This document shows positions 1 to 6,133 of a DNA stretch of 17,307 nt, one piece after another. The translations under genes were made by a program, and so were the position numbers. Each line of letters starts with the position of its first letter. The stretch's first letter is position 1. The stretch is from positions 1 through 17,307 of the forward strand of contig CASFUI010000147.1 in the NCBI GenBank assembly GCA_949297565.1, in the 5' to 3' direction. The stretch comes from an uncultured Eubacteriales bacterium (GTDB lineage: Bacteria; Bacillota; Clostridia; Lachnospirales; Lachnospiraceae). The notes beneath the pieces were generated by a model that did not search any database, was not told the DNA's origin, and saw nothing but the letters and a program-made list of their open reading frames with translations.

Positions 1-1
1 A

Positions 2-934
2 GTAAAGGGACTTGATTTGACAAAGTCTCATACAATAACAGTTCAGGCGGGAGATACATGGTGGAAGGCTGAAACATCAATGGGCACTTTCGATAAAATG
101 GCAGGCTTCAACTGGACAAATAAGGGGCTTACAACTGTTTATACTTACACAGAGCCGGAGCCTGTACCGGAACCGGGCGACACAGTTGTCGAGGTTGTTC
201 CTCAGCCGGGCGCCCCTGCTACAACAGCGGAGATACCTGAAAATGCCGTAGCGCTTACAGAGGAAGAACAGGCGGAAGTTGCCGGCGGAGATGATCTGAC
301 AATCACTCTCAGCGTTGAAAACACGGATAACACAGTTTCGGCAGCCGATAAAAATGCGATTGACGAAAAGATAAAAGAGGCTGTGGAAAACGGTGCTGTC
401 GGTCAGTATCTTGACATTTCACTGTTAAAGAAGATTGGCGATGCGGCGGCAGAGAAGGTTACGGAAACAAACGCACCGGTTAAGATAAGCGTAACAATTC
501 CTGAGTCACTTAAAAATACAGATACAACAAAGACCAGAACATATGAGATAATCAGAGTTCATGAAGGCGTCGCAGAAGTTATTGAGAGCAGCTTTGATGA
601 GGCAGCAGGTACAATTACCTTCAGTACCGACAAGTTCTCAACATATGCGATAGTATATGCTGATACGGTAAATACACCTGAAAATCCTGAGACACCTGAA
701 AATCCGGACGATACAAATCCTGAAACACCAGGCAATCCGGGCGACACAAATCAGGATGCGCAGCAGCCTGGAGACAGCAGCAATACAGATGCGGGAACAC
801 CTGACACAGGCGACTCAGCAATGAGAACAATTATACCTCTTGTGGGAATGATGAGCATTGCGCTTCTGGGCGCGGCATATATACTTGTTTCCGGAAAAGT
901 ATCTTTATCTGAAAAGAAAAGCGACAGAAAGTAA
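2..934 (+). CDS. Sortase-anchored surface protein, C-terminal part (5' truncated)
   Basis: The frame is open to the left edge of the window, so the start lies upstream and a TTG at 17 is probably internal. The visible part is extracellular. It has an unassigned N-terminal stretch with a Trp pair, a Pro/Glu-rich linker near 155-205, and then a beta-rich module ending in KFSTYAIVYAD (about 630-660). I remember that module as common at the C-terminus of Lachnospiraceae surface proteins. A wall-spanning linker of repeated ENPETPENP-type units covers about 670-800. The end is a cell-wall sorting signal: TPDTGD at 797-814 (an LPXTG-type variant), a hydrophobic segment at about 827-893, and a Lys/Arg-rich tail. 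Sortase would cleave in TPDTG and link the protein to peptidoglycan. The ligand or activity cannot be told from this fragment. Confidence 0.85.
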   Translation, partial: VKGLDLTKSHTITVQAGDTWWKAETSMGTFDKMAGFNWTNKGLTTVYTYTEPEPVPEPGDTVVEVVPQPGAPATTAEIPENAVALTEEEQAEVAGGDDLTITLSVENTDNTVSAADKNAIDEKIKEAVENGAVGQYLDISLLKKIGDAAAEKVTETNAPVKISVTIPESLKNTDTTKTRTYEIIRVHEGVAEVIESSFDEAAGTITFSTDKFSTYAIVYADTVNTPENPETPENPDDTNPETPGNPGDTNQDAQQPGDSSNTDAGTPDTGDSAMRTIIPLVGMMSIALLGAAYILVSGKVSLSEKKSDRK

Positions 935-992
935 TTAAAAAATGCTTATTTAAGGCACATGACACTTATATAATTTAATTAAAATTGTCCAT

Positions 993-1036
993 ACAGGCGC
1001 ATGAGGATTACAGTTGTCCTCTGCGCCTGTAATTTT
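993..1036 (+). terminator. Rho-independent terminator of the surface-protein gene
   Basis: ACAGGCGCA (993-1001) pairs perfectly with TGCGCCTGT (1022-1030), and GAGGA/TCCTC extends the stem inside. An AATTTTGT tract follows. It lies about 60 bases after the stop at 934. The sequence from 1037 to 1136 holds no gene or structure that I can support. Confidence 0.75.
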
Positions 1037-1136
1037 GTCTGAGTCAGGCTTGGCGTGCATGTCGCGAAGTATACAGCCGGGAGGAACAGACGGAGCAGGA
1101 GTTTTTAAAGGCGTGCCGACGGGAGTTTACAGGCGC

Positions 1137-1166
1137 TTGATTAATGCTGCAATATGAGGTTATAAT
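1137..1166 (+). promoter_or_regulatory. Sigma-A promoter of the TrxR-like gene
   Basis: The -35 box is TTGATT (1137-1142), the spacer is 18 bp, and the -10 box is a perfect TATAAT (1161-1166). Transcription would begin near 1173, leaving a leader of roughly 107 bases before the ATG at 1280. Confidence 0.65.
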
Positions 1167-1168
1167 GG

Positions 1169-1245
1169 CTGCATAGATGAGCTTTAAGTGAGGAGCGCCG
1201 CATATAAACTATGCAGGCAGACGAAAATATGATATTTGCGTCGCC
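1169..1245 (+). promoter_or_regulatory. Structured 5' leader with two stems
   Basis: CTGCATAG (1169-1176) and CTATGCAG (1209-1216) are a perfect 8-bp inverted repeat spanning the predicted transcription start. Just downstream, GACG (1220-1223) pairs with CGTC (1239-1242); this continues after one mismatch with AAATA/TATTT around a three-base loop, and GGC/GCC closes the outside around a bulged A. I do not recognise it as a known riboswitch or T-box. Confidence 0.45.
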
Positions 1246-1279
1246 GAGTTGCGGTAAACGCTTTTGAATGGAGGTTTTT

Positions 1280-2188
1280 ATGGAAAGATATGATATAGCT
1301 GTTATAGGAACGGGACCTGCGGGAATTTCGGCAGCGATAACAGCAAAGGTAAGAAACAAAAATATTATTCTGCTTGGAAGCAGAGAACTGAGCAGTAAGA
1401 TTGAGAAAGCACATGCTGTAAATAATAATCCTGGTTTGCCTAATAAAGGCGGTGAGGAGCTGAAGGAGGCTTTCCTGAAACATCTGGACAGCCTTGACAT
1501 TTCGATAACAGAGGAAAAGGTAAACGCTGTTTATGCTCTCGGAGAGTATTTTGCTATTCAGGGTCAGAACGGCGATTATGAGGCGGACAGTGTAATTCTC
1601 GCAACCGGATTTTCGGTGGTTAAGCCGTATCCGGGAGAAAATGAAAATCTCGGAAGAGGAGTGAGCTACTGCGCCACATGCGACGCGGCATTTTACCGGG
1701 GCAAGACGGCGGCAGTCATAGCATTTTCTCAGAAAGAGGAGTCAGAGGCAAGGTTTTTGTCAGAGATTGCCGATAAAGTTCTGTATTTTAAAATGTATAA
1801 GGATGACAGCGACGGCGGGGAAAGCAGCGGAGGTGTAAGTATTCAGAGCATGCCGGAGGAAAATATAGAAATAATAACAGATGTAAAGCCTTTGAGCATT
1901 AAAAAGGCAGAAAATACTATGGAGCTTGAGACCTCGGGCGGAAATTACACAGTTGACGGAGTATTTATACTGAGAGATACGGTCGCTCCGACTCAGCTTG
2001 TGCCGGGGCTTAAGGTGGTCGATAATCATGTGGAGACCGGGCGCGACATGTCTACAAATATCAAGGGGCTGTTTGCCTGCGGAGATATTACGGGAGCGCC
2101 GTATCAGTATGTCAAGTCTGCCGGAGAGGGAAATGTGGCGGCGCTGTCGGCAGTAGCTTATCTTGCGGAAAAAAATATTAATAAGTAA
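1280..2188 (+). CDS. Thioredoxin-reductase-like FAD disulfide oxidoreductase without NADPH motif
   Basis: The predicted protein has 302 residues. The ATG at 1280 is chosen over the in-frame ATG at 1268 because GGAGG at 1270-1274 sits five bases before it. Residues 10-15 (GTGPAG) form the FAD dinucleotide fold, CATC at 131-134 is the redox-active disulfide of the TrxB family, and CGDITG at 267-272 with the following AGEG segment is the C-terminal FAD-binding signature. The central domain normally carries GGGxSA and a basic HRRxxxR for NADPH. Here the matching segment is IAFSQKEESEA (147-157), followed by a non-basic KMYKDD stretch. Known relatives that lack these motifs include the ferredoxin-dependent flavin thioredoxin reductase of Clostridium. 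I infer a cytosolic disulfide reductase with a donor other than NADPH. Its own terminator makes it monocistronic, and no thioredoxin gene is adjacent. Confidence 0.8.
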   Translation: MERYDIAVIGTGPAGISAAITAKVRNKNIILLGSRELSSKIEKAHAVNNNPGLPNKGGEELKEAFLKHLDSLDISITEEKVNAVYALGEYFAIQGQNGDYEADSVILATGFSVVKPYPGENENLGRGVSYCATCDAAFYRGKTAAVIAFSQKEESEARFLSEIADKVLYFKMYKDDSDGGESSGGVSIQSMPEENIEIITDVKPLSIKKAENTMELETSGGNYTVDGVFILRDTVAPTQLVPGLKVVDNHVETGRDMSTNIKGLFACGDITGAPYQYVKSAGEGNVAALSAVAYLAEKNINK

Positions 2189-2243
2189 TTACATAATGAG
2201 AAATATGCTTTAAGTCGTTCAAAAGAGCAATGCAGCAAAGCAT

Positions 2244-2286
2244 AAAAACACCGCTCGCAGTAATATTACATGTGAGCGGTGTTTTT
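2244..2286. terminator. Bidirectional terminator between convergent genes
   Basis: A 13-bp perfect stem: the arm at 2244-2256 is AAAAACACCGCTC and the arm at 2274-2286 is its reverse complement. The A-run on the left and T-run on the right make it work in both directions. It separates the TrxR-like gene (+) from the reverse rubrerythrin gene (-). Confidence 0.9.
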
Positions 2287-2334
2287 ATATAAATGTGCCA
2301 TAAAGCTGTAATTTAATTAATCACCCTGCGGAAA

Positions 2335-2874
2335 TTAACCGAAATATCTCTTTAACAGACCCTCAAATGCTCTGCCGTGACGTGCCTCGTCTCTTGCCAT
2401 CTCATGAACTGTGTCATGGATTGCGTCTAAGTTTGCTGCCTTAGCTCTCTTTGCAAGGTCAGTCTTTCCTGCTGTTGCGCCGTTCTCAGCCTCAACTCTG
2501 AGCTCAAGGTTTTTCTTTGTGCTGTCTGTTACAACCTCACCGAGAAGCTCGGCAAACTTTGCTGCGTGCTCAGCCTCTTCCCAAGCTGCCTTTTCATAGT
2601 AAAGACCGATTTCAGGATAACCCTCTCTGTGAGCAACTCTTGCCATAGCAAGGTACATACCAACCTCTGTGCACTCGCCGTTGAAGTTAGCGCGGAGGTC
2701 AGCTAAAATATCCTCGCTAACACCCTTTGCAACGCCTACAACGTGCTCTGCAGCCCAAGTTCTGTCATCTGTCTGAGCCATGAACTTATCTGAGCCTGCA
2801 TGACAGACTGGACATTCTGCCGGAACTGTATCACCCTCATAAACATAACCACATACTGAACATACAAATTTCAT
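2335..2874 (-). CDS. Reverse rubrerythrin (peroxide/oxygen detoxification)
   Basis: The predicted protein has 179 residues. It starts with a rubredoxin-type iron site, CSVC at 5-8 and CPVC at 21-24, followed by a ferritin-like four-helix diiron domain with ligand motifs GECTE (66-70), WEEAEH (98-103) and RDEARH (161-166). This order, rubredoxin first, defines reverse rubrerythrin; classical rubrerythrin has it last. The family reduces H2O2 (and O2) to water in the cytosol of anaerobes, with electrons passed through the rubredoxin site. AAGGAG lies about ten bases before the ATG. It follows perR on the same strand but has its own strong promoter (2936-2964) and operator (2910-2922), which points to peroxide induction by PerR derepression. 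In Clostridium acetobutylicum the homologous gene is strongly PerR-controlled. Confidence 0.93.
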   Translation of the reverse strand: MKFVCSVCGYVYEGDTVPAECPVCHAGSDKFMAQTDDRTWAAEHVVGVAKGVSEDILADLRANFNGECTEVGMYLAMARVAHREGYPEIGLYYEKAAWEEAEHAAKFAELLGEVVTDSTKKNLELRVEAENGATAGKTDLAKRAKAANLDAIHDTVHEMARDEARHGRAFEGLLKRYFG

Positions 2875-2909
2875 AATAGTAATCTCCTTTTCTTTAAATT
2901 TTTAAAAAT

Positions 2910-2922
2910 AGTAATTGTTACT
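2910..2922 (-). promoter_or_regulatory. Putative PerR operator of reverse rubrerythrin
   Basis: AGTAATTGTTACT is an interrupted inverted repeat just downstream of the expected transcription start (near 2929). Its core TAATTGTTACTGTT (2912-2925) occurs identically in the perR promoter at 3423-3436. A related half-site, ACAGTAATTATT, lies upstream of the -35 box at 2971-2982, over the perR stop codon. Bound repressor would block initiation or clearance. Confidence 0.65.
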
Positions 2923-2935
2923 GTTTTGTAAACCT

Positions 2936-2964
2936 AATATAACATAGCTTATTTAGTTTGTCAA
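2936..2964 (-). promoter_or_regulatory. Sigma-A promoter of reverse rubrerythrin
   Basis: On the minus strand a perfect -35 TTGACA (2959-2964) is separated by 17 bp from a -10 TATATT (2936-2941). This is close to the ideal housekeeping promoter and fits strong expression when repression is lifted. Confidence 0.85.
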
Positions 2965-2977
2965 CAAAAAACAGTAA

Positions 2978-3397
2978 TTATTCCTGTTTTTTTGAAAGAT
3001 TTAATTTTTTGAGGCATTCAGGACATGTTCCGTAAAAAAAAGATACATTTCCGTCAATAACGCCGTCAAAATTTTCTGAGGCCGCGCTGATAAAGTCTTC
3101 CTCAGTTTTTTTGATGTCGAAATCCAAATCTATTATTGCGTTGCACTCCCTGCACTGAAAATGGTAGTGCGGCGAAATGTTTCCGTCAAAGTGAACTGAG
3201 CCGTCACTGCACGGTACCTTAGAGGCCTGCCCCAAATCTACCAAAAAAGAGAGGTTGCGGTATACAGTGCCGAGACTGATGTTTGGAAATTCCCTGCTCA
3301 CATGAGCATAGACAACTTCAGCCGTGGGGTGATCTTTTCTGGAAACAAGAAAATTTTTGATGGCATCCCGCTGTTTGCTGTGTTTAATTGCTGCCAT
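2978..3397 (-). CDS. perR: PerR-type Fur-family peroxide-sensing repressor
   Basis: The predicted protein has 139 residues. The ATG at 3397 is chosen because AGAGGAGGT lies six bases upstream; an in-frame TTG at 3412 would place that site inside the gene. An N-terminal winged helix (with SLGTVYRNL as recognition helix, 41-49) precedes the metal-binding dimerisation domain. Against Bacillus subtilis PerR the ligands align with a constant offset of 14: H23, D71, H77 and H79 match H37, D85, H91 and H93. CREC (82-85) and CPEC (125-128) form the structural zinc site. D90 matches PerR D104, which is Glu in Fur and marks peroxide sensing. With iron bound it would repress until H2O2 oxidises its His ligands. 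An operator in its own promoter (3412-3442) implies autoregulation, and its neighbour reverse rubrerythrin carries the same operator word. The N-terminus is shorter than in Bacillus. Confidence 0.85.
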   Translation of the reverse strand: MAAIKHSKQRDAIKNFLVSRKDHPTAEVVYAHVSREFPNISLGTVYRNLSFLVDLGQASKVPCSDGSVHFDGNISPHYHFQCRECNAIIDLDFDIKKTEEDFISAASENFDGVIDGNVSFFYGTCPECLKKLNLSKKQE

Positions 3398-3411
3398 TGT
3401 ACCTCCTCTCA

Positions 3412-3442
3412 AATAATAATGATAATTGTTACTGTTATTATT
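3412..3442 (-). promoter_or_regulatory. PerR operator in the perR promoter (31-bp palindrome)
   Basis: A symmetric site centred on T3427: 11 of 15 base pairs are complementary. AATAATAA at the left end matches TTATTATT at the right end, and TAA/TTA repeats nearer the centre. TGATAAT (3420-3426) equals a Fur-family half-site. It directly follows the -10 box at 3440-3445, so binding would shut off perR. Confidence 0.7.
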
Positions 3443-3468
3443 TTATGAGAAAAAGTTTTCATTGTCAA
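3440..3468 (-). promoter_or_regulatory. Sigma-A promoter of perR
   Basis: On the minus strand a perfect TTGACA (3463-3468), 17 bp, then TAAAAT (3440-3445). The layout, with the operator right after the -10, is the same as at the reverse rubrerythrin promoter. Confidence 0.8.
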
Positions 3469-3536
3469 CAGGAAATAAATGTTATACGCAGTATTTATAG
3501 CAGCAAAGCTTGAGAAAAAATCATTATTCGCAGTAT

Positions 3537-4601
3537 TTATTTGCTGTATTCCTGAATAAGAGACATTATTTTATTGATTGCGTCACTCTGAGGGCTCGCC
3601 TCCATCGCGTCAATGTAAGACTGCCTGTTTTTATACAGGTCGTTTACAGCGGCGAGAAGCTTTTCCGGAGTTATTTCCTCCTCGGTTATAACGCTGGAAT
3701 AGCCGTGTTCCCTGAAGGAATTCGCATTTAAAATCTGGTCTCCGCGGCTTGCGTTTGCGGATAGAGGAATTAAAAGGTTCGGCTTTCGCAGCGCTAAAAG
3801 CTCACATATTGCGTTGGCGCCTGCCCTTGAAATTACCAGGTCGCTCATCGCAAATAAATCGCGCATTTCCTTGCTGATATATTCAAATTGTATATATCCG
3901 GGAATATTGTTCAAGGAATTGTCTGTTTTTCCCTTGCCGCACAGATGAACAACCTGAAAGCGCTTCAGGAGCTCGGGAAGTATTTCACGCACGGCATTAT
4001 TCACCTTTACTGCGCCCGTGCTTCCGCCTACAACAAGAATTATCGGCTTTGAGGTGTTAAATCCGCAGAGTTTAAGACCGGCGAGCTTATTTCCGAGCAA
4101 AAGCTCGTGACGTATCGGAGATCCAGTCAGCACTGCTTTATTTTCCGGAAGATATTTAAGAGTTTCGGGAAAATTGCAGCAGATTTTTGAGGCGCTCTTC
4201 ATGGCAATTCTGTTTGCAAGCCCGGGGGTCATATCCGATTCATGTATAATAACCGGAATATGCTTGTGTGCTGCGGCAAGCACCACAGGAACAGATACAA
4301 AGCCTCCCTTAGAAAATACAATGTCGGGTTTTAATTTTTTAATGAGTCTGCGAGACTGAAAATATCCGGCAAGAACACGGAAAGGGTCGCTTAAATTTTT
4401 AAGGCTTTTATATCTGCGCAGCTTTCCTGAGGATATACCGTAATAAGGAATGCCTAAATCCTCAATAAGCTGTTTTTCTATTCCGTTGTATGAGCCTATA
4501 TAAGATACCTTATATCCTGCCTGGGCAAGGCTCGGAAGAAGTGCAATATTTGGCGTTACATGTCCGGCGGTGCCGCCTCCGGTTAAAATAATCTGCTTCA
4601 T
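3537..4601 (-). CDS. murG: UDP-GlcNAc:lipid I GlcNAc transferase (MurG)
   Basis: The predicted protein has 354 residues, the usual family length. It transfers GlcNAc from UDP-GlcNAc to lipid I to make lipid II on the inner face of the membrane, the last cytoplasmic step of peptidoglycan synthesis. Visible motifs are the N-terminal glycine-rich GGGTAGHV (8-15), the acceptor-side FSKGGFVSVP and IHESDMTPGLANR segments, VVGGSTGA in the donor domain, and the UDP-GlcNAc-binding ISRAGANAICELLAL with a later GDQ. This is the GT-B fold of MurG. It stands alone rather than in a dcw cluster; HESDMTPG is typical of the dispersed clostridial MurG type, so a second paralogue elsewhere is possible. AAAGGAAG lies about 10 bases before the ATG. 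I see no convincing promoter; 250 bases of palindromes lie upstream. Confidence 0.9.
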   Translation of the reverse strand: MKQIILTGGGTAGHVTPNIALLPSLAQAGYKVSYIGSYNGIEKQLIEDLGIPYYGISSGKLRRYKSLKNLSDPFRVLAGYFQSRRLIKKLKPDIVFSKGGFVSVPVVLAAAHKHIPVIIHESDMTPGLANRIAMKSASKICCNFPETLKYLPENKAVLTGSPIRHELLLGNKLAGLKLCGFNTSKPIILVVGGSTGAVKVNNAVREILPELLKRFQVVHLCGKGKTDNSLNNIPGYIQFEYISKEMRDLFAMSDLVISRAGANAICELLALRKPNLLIPLSANASRGDQILNANSFREHGYSSVITEEEITPEKLLAAVNDLYKNRQSYIDAMEASPQSDAINKIMSLIQEYSK

Positions 4602-4698
4602 GTCGTGTGAAACTTCCTTTCTGCTTTAAATATGCATTAATTGTTCGGGTGACGGATAAGCCGCCGAGGCTCTTTGGGCATACTTTCATTGTTTCTGA

Positions 4699-4789
4699 GC
4701 GACTTGTCGCGAAGAGGCGATGAGAAAACCGCGCAGGCGGTTTCTCATCTGCCATCAGGGCTATTTGCTTTCGTTCAGAAACAAATAGC
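4699..4789. repeat. Cluster of inverted repeats in the murG upstream region
   Basis: Three palindromes follow one another: GCGAC/GTCGC (4699-4710); GATGAGAAAACCGC (4719-4732) with GCGGTTTCTCATC (4737-4749), complementary except for one bulged A; and GCTATTTG (4760-4767) with CAAATAGC (4782-4789), with TTTC/GAAA pairing inside around a five-base loop. A fourth hairpin is at 4791-4827. An open frame runs through here (4510-4755, -) but its codons are set by the palindromes. The composition suggests a dispersed intergenic repeat; only one copy is in this window. Confidence 0.5.
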
Positions 4790-4790
4790 T

Positions 4791-4827
4791 GTGCGAAAAA
4801 TCAGCGCATCAGCGTGATTTTTCACAC
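4791..4827 (-). terminator. Probable terminator of the TSCPD/radical SAM operon
   Basis: GTGCGAAAAATCA (4791-4803) pairs with TGATTTTTCACAC (4815-4827) with one mismatch, and CGC/GCG pair inside. It lies about 30 bases after the radical SAM stop. The T-run is inside the stem rather than after it, so it is less typical than the other terminators here. Confidence 0.5.
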
Positions 4828-4856
4828 TATTATTATCTGCGTCTGGCTCATATTTA

Positions 4857-5669
4857 TTACTGCGGTCTGCATGCAAAGCGCTCCTTAAAGCTGCAGTGTC
4901 CGCATAGCGGCTCCACTGCCCTGTTTTGCCTGAAACCTTCTGTAAATGATACAGCCCGCCCGCTCTGCAAAATGTCTGACAGTGGTGTCGAGAAGATGTT
5001 TCCCAGCGAAACGCAGGCATTTCCGTCCAGGCAGCAGGGAACAACAGTTCCGTCGCTTAATACGGCTATATGAGTCCGCAGACCCTGACAAAAACCTCGG
5101 TCGTTAAAATATTTGTTTGTTAAGTCAGGCCACTCAAAAGGCGACTGTACATTTATATACAGGCGCCGTTTTATCGTCAGATTTTTCTGTCCGAAAAGAT
5201 TCGGCTTATCATTGGCAGTCCAAAGGCGCAGAGAAATTTCTGTGCCGGTTTTTTCCCCCAGAATTTCGCAGCACTCAAAAATTTCTCCGAAGTATTGTTT
5301 TAAATTTATACAGTCATTATCGTCGGCGCTGTGTACGGAGATATTAATCTGGTGTACCGGATATTTAATCAGTGTGTCCAGTCTTTTTTTGAGAAGAGTG
5401 CCGTTTGTTGTTATGTTTACATTTATATTCGCGTCCCTGCATATTTTAAGCATATCCTCAAGGCTGGGATGCAGGAGCGGCTCACCCTTTACATGCAGGT
5501 AAATAAAACCTGTGTAGGGATAGACTTCATTGATAACATGCCTGAATTCATCTATACTCATAAAACGCTTTTCTCTCCGTGTTTCGCTGCAAAATGAACA
5601 GGAGAGGTTGCAGCAGCTTGTTATCTCTATGTATATTCGCTTAAATCTGGTAACGCGGTATTTTCTCAC
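4857..5669 (-). CDS. Radical SAM/SPASM-like protein
   Basis: The predicted protein has 270 residues. CCNLSCSFC at 19-27 gives the CxxxCxxC iron-sulfur site (C20, C24, C27) that cleaves S-adenosylmethionine; KGEP (61-64) is the GGEP-like SAM-binding motif and TNGT (88-91) is also typical. The C-terminal region has the look of a SPASM domain with extra cysteines C194, C212, C213, C219, C256, C259 and C267 around LSDGTVVPCCLDG. Relatives modify peptides or activate enzymes in the cytosol, but the substrate is not evident. The start is GTG at 5669, supported by AAGGAG five bases upstream; its first bases overlap the TGA of the preceding TSCPD gene (GTGA), so translation is coupled. The substrate may be the TSCPD protein or one related to it, but that is inference. 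Confidence 0.85.
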   Translation of the reverse strand: MRKYRVTRFKRIYIEITSCCNLSCSFCSETRREKRFMSIDEFRHVINEVYPYTGFIYLHVKGEPLLHPSLEDMLKICRDANINVNITTNGTLLKKRLDTLIKYPVHQINISVHSADDNDCINLKQYFGEIFECCEILGEKTGTEISLRLWTANDKPNLFGQKNLTIKRRLYINVQSPFEWPDLTNKYFNDRGFCQGLRTHIAVLSDGTVVPCCLDGNACVSLGNIFSTPLSDILQSGRAVSFTEGFRQNRAVEPLCGHCSFKERFACRPQ

Positions 5670-5911
5670 GCCTGCTCCTTATACTGCTTGAGAGCGTCGG
5701 CAAGCTGGTCGGGGCATGATGTTGACTTGAAGCCGCACTTGATACCTGACATTCTGCGTATAGCCTCGTCTATGTCCATGCCTTCAATCAGCGCAGCCAC
5801 ACCCTGTGTATTACCCGAGCAGCCGCCCTCAAAACGTACATTTTTAACCTTATTGTCAACAACATCAAATTCCACTGATCTGGAACAGACACCGGATGTT
5901 TTATATTTCAT
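5666..5911 (-). CDS. TSCPD-domain small protein (TIGR03905-like)
   Basis: The predicted protein has 81 residues. The ATG at 5911 follows GGAGGT with a six-base gap; upstream in-frame starts lack such a site. It contains the signature STSCPDQLADAL near its end, with further conserved features GVCSR and EGGCSGNTQGVAALIEGM. There are four cysteines, at C9, C31, C60 and C67. The TSCPD region is also found at the C-terminus of some class II ribonucleotide reductases, where it is thought to be Cys-rich and nucleic-acid or metal related; the stand-alone family has no firm function that I know of. It overlaps the radical SAM gene by four bases (5666-5669). The promoter at 5964-5993 serves both. Confidence 0.85.
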   Translation of the reverse strand: MKYKTSGVCSRSVEFDVVDNKVKNVRFEGGCSGNTQGVAALIEGMDIDEAIRRMSGIKCGFKSTSCPDQLADALKQYKEQA

Positions 5912-5963
5912 CGTATTACCTCCGTGAAAAAAATATGATAGAGCATAGCTGCTCTTCGGCTTG

Positions 5964-5993
5964 AGTATAGCACAATCGCATATACAGCCGCAA
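5964..5993 (-). promoter_or_regulatory. Promoter of the TSCPD/radical SAM operon
   Basis: On the minus strand: TTGCGG (5988-5993), an 18-bp spacer, and TATACT (5964-5969) preceded by TGC, an extended -10. A 6-bp hairpin (AGAGCA/TGCTCT) lies in the short leader. Confidence 0.5.
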
Positions 5994-6059
5994 GCACGAC
6001 AAAATGCGTAATTGATTAAGCGCAGGCTCATGCGGCTGGGAAATATTTGGCTCCGGGGC

Positions 6060-6088
6060 TTGCGTGCGGGCAAGGTTTCTATTAAAAT
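6060..6088 (+). promoter_or_regulatory. Possible mtnN promoter
   Basis: TTGCGT (6060-6065), 17 bp, TAAAAT (6083-6088). The -35 match is weak. It diverges from the TSCPD promoter about 70 bases away. Confidence 0.35.
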
Positions 6089-6133
6089 AATCACATAAAC
6101 GGCGTATGCCGAAAAACGGAGGCTGATTTATTT

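Noticed and set aside
1037..1136. Possible tRNA or small RNA in the gap before the TrxR-like gene
   Set aside because: No cloverleaf, conserved TTCGA arm or independent terminator could be found.
4510..4755. Open frame of 81 codons on the minus strand upstream of murG
   Set aside because: It overlaps murG, has no ribosome site, and its sequence is shaped by the palindrome cluster.
5113..5502. Plus-strand open frames of 76-129 codons inside the radical SAM gene
   Set aside because: They oppose a gene with clear catalytic motifs and have no ribosome sites or recognisable domains.
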